A DNA stretch of 64,000 bases, from NCBI GenBank assembly GCA_004124295.1, contig SCKI01000002.1, positions 228,711 through 292,710 of the forward strand. Direction: 5' to 3'. The DNA comes from Fidelibacterota bacterium (lineage in GTDB: Bacteria; Fidelibacterota; Marinisomatia; SCGC-AAA003-L08; TS1B11). Positions within the stretch are counted from its first letter, which is position 1. Every line of letters starts with the position of its first letter. The position numbers and the translations under genes are program-made. Below, one piece after another: positions 59,851 through 64,000 of the stretch. The notes under the pieces were generated by a model, which made no database searches, had not been told where the DNA came from, and saw nothing but the letters and a program-made list of their open reading frames with translations.

Positions 59851-60392
59851 TGGAAAACACCCCAGACCTCCCCCGGATAATCGCCGGCACATTGCATAGG
59901 GTTCTCGAGGACAGCGACCTCCGGACCATTTTTCGATACCGGCATAATTGGCATCGATTTTATACGTTTCTGTTCCTCACGGGCATCCGGCCGGCGGACA
60001 TGGCGATGCTGACCTCGCGCAGTCTGGCCAGGGGGCGGAATGTCATCGGTTACTACAGGCAAACGACGGGCAAGTACGTTGAAGTATCTGTCCCGCCTGA
60101 TCTGCTTGACGTATTCCCCATGGAGATGCCTCAGGATCAGCCGTTATTTCCCGTGCTCCACTCAGATGTCGAGGACGATGATCACCGTGCAGATCAATTG
60201 AACGAGAAATTGGGTCAGCCCGCTGAGTTCCTGGAAGCTTTGTTGGCAGCTGCAGGACGGCCAGCCGCCTCCTTGATCGCCTTCCGCATGACCTTTGACC
60301 ACGGGATCAAAGAGGGCAATGAAGCCTTCCCCCGCGCTCTCATCGCGAGATTGACGGATCCACTCGAAATTATGGATATGCCTCAATCTTGA
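59850..60392 (+). CDS. Island protein B, tyrosine-recombinase-like without nucleophile
   Basis: A 180-residue protein resembling only the catalytic domain of tyrosine recombinases. FLFLTGIRPADMAMLTSRSL (41-60) carries the first catalytic Arg (R47); YYRQTTGKYVEVSVPPDLL (68-86) matches the beta-hairpin with catalytic Lys (K75); SLIAFRMTFDHGIKEG (141-156) matches the HxxR box, but the His is Ile143 while Arg146 stays. The region of the second His and the nucleophilic Tyr (after 160) has neither, and no Tyr occurs after residue 76. It cannot cut DNA by the usual chemistry. AAGGAGA upstream and TAATG overlap support expression. It may bind DNA as a regulator or have another role. Confidence 0.65.
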   Translation: MENTPDLPRIIAGTLHRVLEDSDLRTIFRYRHNWHRFYTFLFLTGIRPADMAMLTSRSLARGRNVIGYYRQTTGKYVEVSVPPDLLDVFPMEMPQDQPLFPVLHSDVEDDDHRADQLNEKLGQPAEFLEALLAAAGRPAASLIAFRMTFDHGIKEGNEAFPRALIARLTDPLEIMDMPQS

Positions 60393-60426
60393 GCCGCGTA
60401 TTGCAACATCGAAGGAGACCAAAAAA

Positions 60427-61047
60427 ATGAAGTTCCTCAACCTGCTCAACCTCCAGAGCATTGACCTGATGGAATCGATTTCGAACCTGCTCGGCGCCAG
60501 ACTGCAGCTGGGACAGACTTTGCACTTTACTTATCATACCATTTTCAAGAAACAAAAAAAGAAAGTGCTCAGCCTCTCTCAATTCCTGCTGGCGATCTCG
60601 CTGGCCCATCCCCGCCTATCTCGTCGAACTCTTCAGAGAGCTTACCGCGTATTTGAACGGTTGGTGCGCGGTTGCGGATTTTGGATCACGGAACTTGAAG
60701 AAATCGATTTTGTGCTCTTGGCAAAAGTTGCCGAATGCCGGAATCTCAAGTCTCTCACCCGGCGCGAGCTGGTGGTGCAGATCCGCAAACGCATGGACGC
60801 GGGCGACAGCTACAAACAGATCTCGAAGAAACTTGATAAGACATTGGCGGCCCTCCGGGAGTCGCCACCCAGACTACCCAAGGTAGTTCTCGATACTGAC
60901 CACCGGCTGGCGGATATGAAAATGGATTTCAGGCTCGTCAATTCAGCGAAGGATCCACCGCCAGCTACTCCCCAACTCCCGGCCGATTATTTTGATCTGG
61001 GTATACCTGGCGTTGTCCTTCCCTGGGATAAACCGGAACCTGAATGA
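60427..61047 (+). CDS. Island protein C, unknown
   Basis: A 206-residue protein with a GAAGGAGA ribosome site. The middle is helical and basic (VLSLSQFLLAISLAHPRLSR, RTLQRAYRVFERLVRG) and a central RRELVVQIRKRMDAGDSYKQ followed by ISKKLDK looks like a small helix-turn-helix. The C-terminal 50 residues are Pro-rich and probably unstructured. No family is recognised. It lies 34 bp after protein B on the same strand and should be in the same transcript. Confidence 0.65.
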   Translation: MKFLNLLNLQSIDLMESISNLLGARLQLGQTLHFTYHTIFKKQKKKVLSLSQFLLAISLAHPRLSRRTLQRAYRVFERLVRGCGFWITELEEIDFVLLAKVAECRNLKSLTRRELVVQIRKRMDAGDSYKQISKKLDKTLAALRESPPRLPKVVLDTDHRLADMKMDFRLVNSAKDPPPATPQLPADYFDLGIPGVVLPWDKPEPE

Positions 61048-61488
61048 ATCCATCGGCCCATTCGCGATTTCTTCTATCGGAAGATTGGTCTCGATAGACG
61101 GGCCTCCTGAGTCCGCATAGCTCTCCCGTTTTTCCTGAGAAAGGCCGAATCTGTGCCAACAGTGGCTTAATATTTGCCGATTTAATTTAGGTAGATCTCG
61201 CCGACGAAGTTGTTGATCGCTGCGACCATTAGGGTCTCTTCGGAGGAAGTGAGCCCCTTTGCAAACGCCTCCAAAACCCCCCAAAGATTATTACTGATTG
61301 CCGGGTACGAATTAATCCTGATTCATGACCATCAAACCCTTTCCGCCATACTCCTTGGCAGGGGGAGCCTAATCATAGGGCACTAGAGTTTCCTCCGTTT
61401 CTCGCCCGATATTCCCGTCGTACCACCGTCTACTATCAGACCCATTTCCCCCTTACATTCTGGCTTTCCAACACGCCGCAACGCCACG
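61048..61488. other. Intergenic region after the island
   Basis: A 441-bp gap with AT-richer sequence. I see no gene, no tRNA 3'-end copy and no repeat. The open minus-strand frame at 60943-61284 overlaps protein C and is a shadow. The promoter of the TolB-like gene must lie in its right half. Confidence 0.5.
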
Positions 61489-63519
61489 ATGATACAGCAA
61501 CAGTCTAGAGTATCCACATTCGTCTCCGAGCTTCGCCGCCGGAGGGTTTTCCGGGTGGCGGCGTTCTATGGCGGTATCGCCTTCGTCATCATACAGATTA
61601 TCGACGGCGCGTTTAGCTACCTGCACATCCCGGAATGGTTTGGCACCGCCATCATCGTCCTTCTGCTCATCGGCTTCCCCATTTCCATGATCCTGGCCTG
61701 GGTATTTGACATTACCCCGGAAGGCATTGTCAGAACGGAAGGGCGTCCTACAGGCAAGCCCGGGACAAGTAATCGGACCCTCATCGCTGTTACCATTTTT
61801 GCCGTTGCCTTTGGCATTTGGGCGAGTTGGGGCGGCAGGGGCGGGGACAGTGAGGACCTCATCCGCATCCGGTCCATTGCTGTGCTCCCCCTGGATAACA
61901 ACATGGGTGGGCCGGATCAGGATTACTTTGTTGATGGCATGACCGATGCCTTGATCAGTCAACTCTATAAGTTCCCCGGACTGAAAGTGATTTCCCGCAC
62001 TTCGGCCATGCGCTACAAGAACTCGGATAAGACGGTGCCGGAGATGGCCGCCGAACTGGGTGTGGACGCTATAGTAGAGGGTGCCGTTTTCAAGGTCGGC
62101 GATATGCTTCGTATCACCGCCCAGCTGATTGATGGACGCACTGACACCCATCTTTGGTCTGCTGAATATGACCGCAGTCTCGAAAACATATTCGACCTCC
62201 ACAGGGATGTGGCCCGGGCCATTGCACGGGAAATCAACCTCACGCTATCGCCAGAGGTCGAGTCGAGATTGGCACGGGCTAGGCCTGTCAATCCTGAGGC
62301 TTACGATTTTTATTTGCGCGGTAAAGGATACATGGCTGAAGGCGGTAACTATTTAGGGCCTGACACTCGAATAGCCATTCAAATGTATAGCAAAGCCGTG
62401 GAACTTGATTCCACCTTCGCTCTCGCATATTTATCACTTTCTCAGGCTCGTATTGCGTTATACTGGTTCCACCACGACCGAAGCGAAGAAAACCGCGCTA
62501 AAGCACGAGAAGCCGTTGACCGGGCATTGCAACTTGACCCTGAATTGCCCGAAGCACACCTTGCATTAGGTCAATATTACTACCATGGCCTTCTTGAATA
62601 CGACCAAGCCCTGGCCGAGTTCGGCATCGCCCGTAAAGGATTGGCGAACAATAGCGACCTCATTTCTTTTATCGGCTTTGTAGAGCGGAGGCAGGGGAAA
62701 TTTAGATCAGCGTTGGTCAATCTAAAGGTGGCCTCCGGGCTTGATCCACGAGCCTCTAACCTGGTCTATAATATTGGGGAGACGCATCTATTCCTGCGGG
62801 AATACCTCGAGGCCGAAAGCTATCTGAGTCGTGCAAATTCACTGAGACCGAATTGGTCGCGCCCATACTGGCAGCTGGCACTACTATACATCAACTGGGA
62901 GGCGAATTTATCCAAGTCGAGAGAAGTTCTGGTGCGGGGCGCTGAAAATGTCGGATCAATTGATGAAACATTCATTATTCACCCTTTCGTTTTGCTCGAA
63001 ATGATAGAAGGAAATTACCAGGCCGCGCTAGAGTTGCTTGATATGGGATCCACCAATTTTTTCGAGACACAATATTATATTATTCCTAAGGCCCAACTAT
63101 ATGGACAAATTTATGGGCTCATGGCCCAACCGCAGTTGGCGTATGCCTCTTACGACTCCGCTCGCAGTTTTTTGGAAACCCGATCTCAGGTTTGGCCCGA
63201 GGATGCACGCTATCATAGCGCTTTGGGCATCGCTTATGCTGGCTTGGGACGGAAGGAAGATGCAATCCGCGCGGGGAAAAGAGGGGTGGAACTTCTGCCT
63301 GTAAGCAAGGAGGCCATAAGAGGTTTCTACAGAGTGCAGGATATGGCCAGGATTTTTGTGATGGTTGGCGAATACGATCAAGCGGCAAATCAACTCGAAT
63401 ACCTGATGGGTATTCCAGGGGAGCTCTCGGTAATGCGGCTACGCATTGATCCAACATGGGCTCCCCTGAGCGGGCAGCCCAGATTTACTGCCCTGCTCAA
63501 TAAATATAGCGGCCGCTAA
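61489..63519 (+). CDS. Membrane-anchored TolB-like/TPR protein
   Basis: A 676-residue protein. N-terminal block RRRRVFRVAAFYGGIAFVII-like (about 16-38) with two or three helices to about 110 forms a membrane module ending in WVFDITPEGIVRTEG. Then a FlgO/TolB-N-like domain (about 130-260: SIAVLPLDNNMGGPDQDYFV, DGMTDALISQL, VDAIVEGAVF, HLWSAEYDRSLENIFDLH) and TPR repeats to the C-terminus (ALAYLSLSQARIALYW, AHLALGQYYYHG). In relatives the N-terminal part is often a cyclase or a winged helix; here it is membrane. Likely a signal or scaffold protein. Confidence 0.85.
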   Translation: MIQQQSRVSTFVSELRRRRVFRVAAFYGGIAFVIIQIIDGAFSYLHIPEWFGTAIIVLLLIGFPISMILAWVFDITPEGIVRTEGRPTGKPGTSNRTLIAVTIFAVAFGIWASWGGRGGDSEDLIRIRSIAVLPLDNNMGGPDQDYFVDGMTDALISQLYKFPGLKVISRTSAMRYKNSDKTVPEMAAELGVDAIVEGAVFKVGDMLRITAQLIDGRTDTHLWSAEYDRSLENIFDLHRDVARAIAREINLTLSPEVESRLARARPVNPEAYDFYLRGKGYMAEGGNYLGPDTRIAIQMYSKAVELDSTFALAYLSLSQARIALYWFHHDRSEENRAKAREAVDRALQLDPELPEAHLALGQYYYHGLLEYDQALAEFGIARKGLANNSDLISFIGFVERRQGKFRSALVNLKVASGLDPRASNLVYNIGETHLFLREYLEAESYLSRANSLRPNWSRPYWQLALLYINWEANLSKSREVLVRGAENVGSIDETFIIHPFVLLEMIEGNYQAALELLDMGSTNFFETQYYIIPKAQLYGQIYGLMAQPQLAYASYDSARSFLETRSQVWPEDARYHSALGIAYAGLGRKEDAIRAGKRGVELLPVSKEAIRGFYRVQDMARIFVMVGEYDQAANQLEYLMGIPGELSVMRLRIDPTWAPLSGQPRFTALLNKYSGR

Positions 63520-64000
63520 TGACCTTCCCCCTATCCACCTTTATTGCCGAGCTCCGCCGTCGGCGGGTCTTCCGGGTGGCGGCCTTCTATGGCGGCATCG
63601 CCTTCGTCATCATCCAGATAATCGACGGCACCTTCGAAGTGATGGGCATCCCGGCCTGGGTCAGCCGCCTGCTGATCACCCTGCTGGCGCTGGGCTTCCC
63701 GGTGGCTATGGGGCTCGCCTGGATATTCGATATCACCCCCCAGGGCATTGTCAGGACTGCGGGCCGCCCGGCCGGTAAGCCTGGAACGAGTAATAAAGCA
63801 TTGATCACTGTCACCATCTTGGCCATCGCCTTCGGTATCTGGGGCCGCTGGGGCGCGGGCAATAAAGGCCCTGCCACGGGGCCGGTTTTTATCAATTCGG
63901 TGGCCGTGCTGCCGTTCTCGGTGCAGGGGAGCGACGATTTGAAATACCTGGGCAATGGCATGGTGGACCTTTTCAGCACCAAATTGGATGGCGCCGGAAG
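63519..64000 (+). CDS. Second TolB-like membrane protein (partial, C-terminus outside window)
   Basis: Starts with ATG overlapping the TAA of the preceding gene (TAATG). The visible 160 residues repeat the layout of that gene: LSTFIAELRRRRVFRVAAFY, GGIAFVIIQIIDG, three helices, WIFDITPQGIVRTAGRPAG, then SVAVLPFSVQGSDDLKYLGN starting the TolB-like domain. Close similarity to the upstream gene indicates tandem duplication, with divergence in the membrane loop (FEVMGIPAWV versus FSYLHIPEWF). Confidence 0.88.
   Translation, partial: MTFPLSTFIAELRRRRVFRVAAFYGGIAFVIIQIIDGTFEVMGIPAWVSRLLITLLALGFPVAMGLAWIFDITPQGIVRTAGRPAGKPGTSNKALITVTILAIAFGIWGRWGAGNKGPATGPVFINSVAVLPFSVQGSDDLKYLGNGMVDLFSTKLDGAG

Noticed and set aside
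59352..64000. Second copy of the tRNA-Pro 3' end as an attR site
   Set aside because: I looked for the T-arm/acceptor sequence downstream to the window end and saw no copy; the island could extend outside or have lost it.

Overview
The window is about 64 kb of GC-rich chromosome from a Gram-negative bacterium. The evidence for a double-membrane cell is LptF/LptG-type permease, Lsp signal peptidase plus several lipobox proteins, a HEXXH/propeller/beta-barrel outer-membrane protein and HtrA. The style (many exported peptidases and beta-propellers, TolB-like/TPR proteins, ATP-type PEP carboxykinase, isoleucyl-tRNA synthetase with a HHAWGR signature, seven-base tandem words between genes) suggests an uncultured member of the FCB/Marinimicrobia-like lineages. 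That placement is inference; no rRNA lies in the window.

Layout. 1-8.4 kb: envelope glycan/lipid genes. A minus-strand operon (GT2, cytidylyltransferase-like gene, small ORF, CDP-alcohol phosphotransferase) faces a plus-strand GT9-GT4 pair, followed by a polyprenol-phosphate-type GT2, a TPR protein and a sugar nucleotidyltransferase. 8.5-18 kb: minus-strand housekeeping run htrA, ileS, dksA-like, lspA, rluD, xerC, pckA, hpf, with many 4-11 bp overlaps and a clear terminator after htrA. 18-25.7 kb: two lipoproteins, an exported alpha/beta hydrolase, mutM, a two-domain secreted protein, an EamA transporter and an N,N-dimethylformamidase-like gene broken by one base in a G/C run. 25.7-31.6 kb: glutamate dehydrogenase, small proteins, a Crp/Fnr regulator divergent from cstA. 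31.6-38.2 kb: repeats, an alkaline-phosphatase remnant, an ABC exporter, then exported M20, M28 and metallo-beta-lactamase-fold hydrolases. 38.2-49.6 kb: outer-membrane propeller/barrel protein, ArsR-rhodanese pair, SLC13-like transporter, DUF1015, Na/Pi cotransporter-PhoU, ArsC-like phosphatase, and lrp-glnA. 49.8-55.8 kb: epimerase, exported creatininase-like protein, YncE-like propeller and DmpA-type aminopeptidase, interrupted by two inserts that are each bordered by a second copy of the preceding gene's 3' end. 55.9-59.1 kb: pyrimidine nucleoside phosphorylase, gamma carbonic anhydrase, LptF/G. 59.2-61.4 kb: tRNA-His and tRNA-Pro followed by an AT-richer three-gene island whose middle gene looks like a tyrosine recombinase without its nucleophile. 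61.5-64 kb: tandem TolB-like/TPR membrane proteins, the second cut by the window end.

Themes: nitrogen and peptide scavenging (exported peptidases, creatininase-like protein, CstA, Gdh, GlnA with Lrp), envelope glycan synthesis, and phosphate handling. The most unusual material is the tRNA-linked island, the duplicated gene ends around inserted cargo, and the family of heptameric tandem repeats present in at least five intergenic regions.
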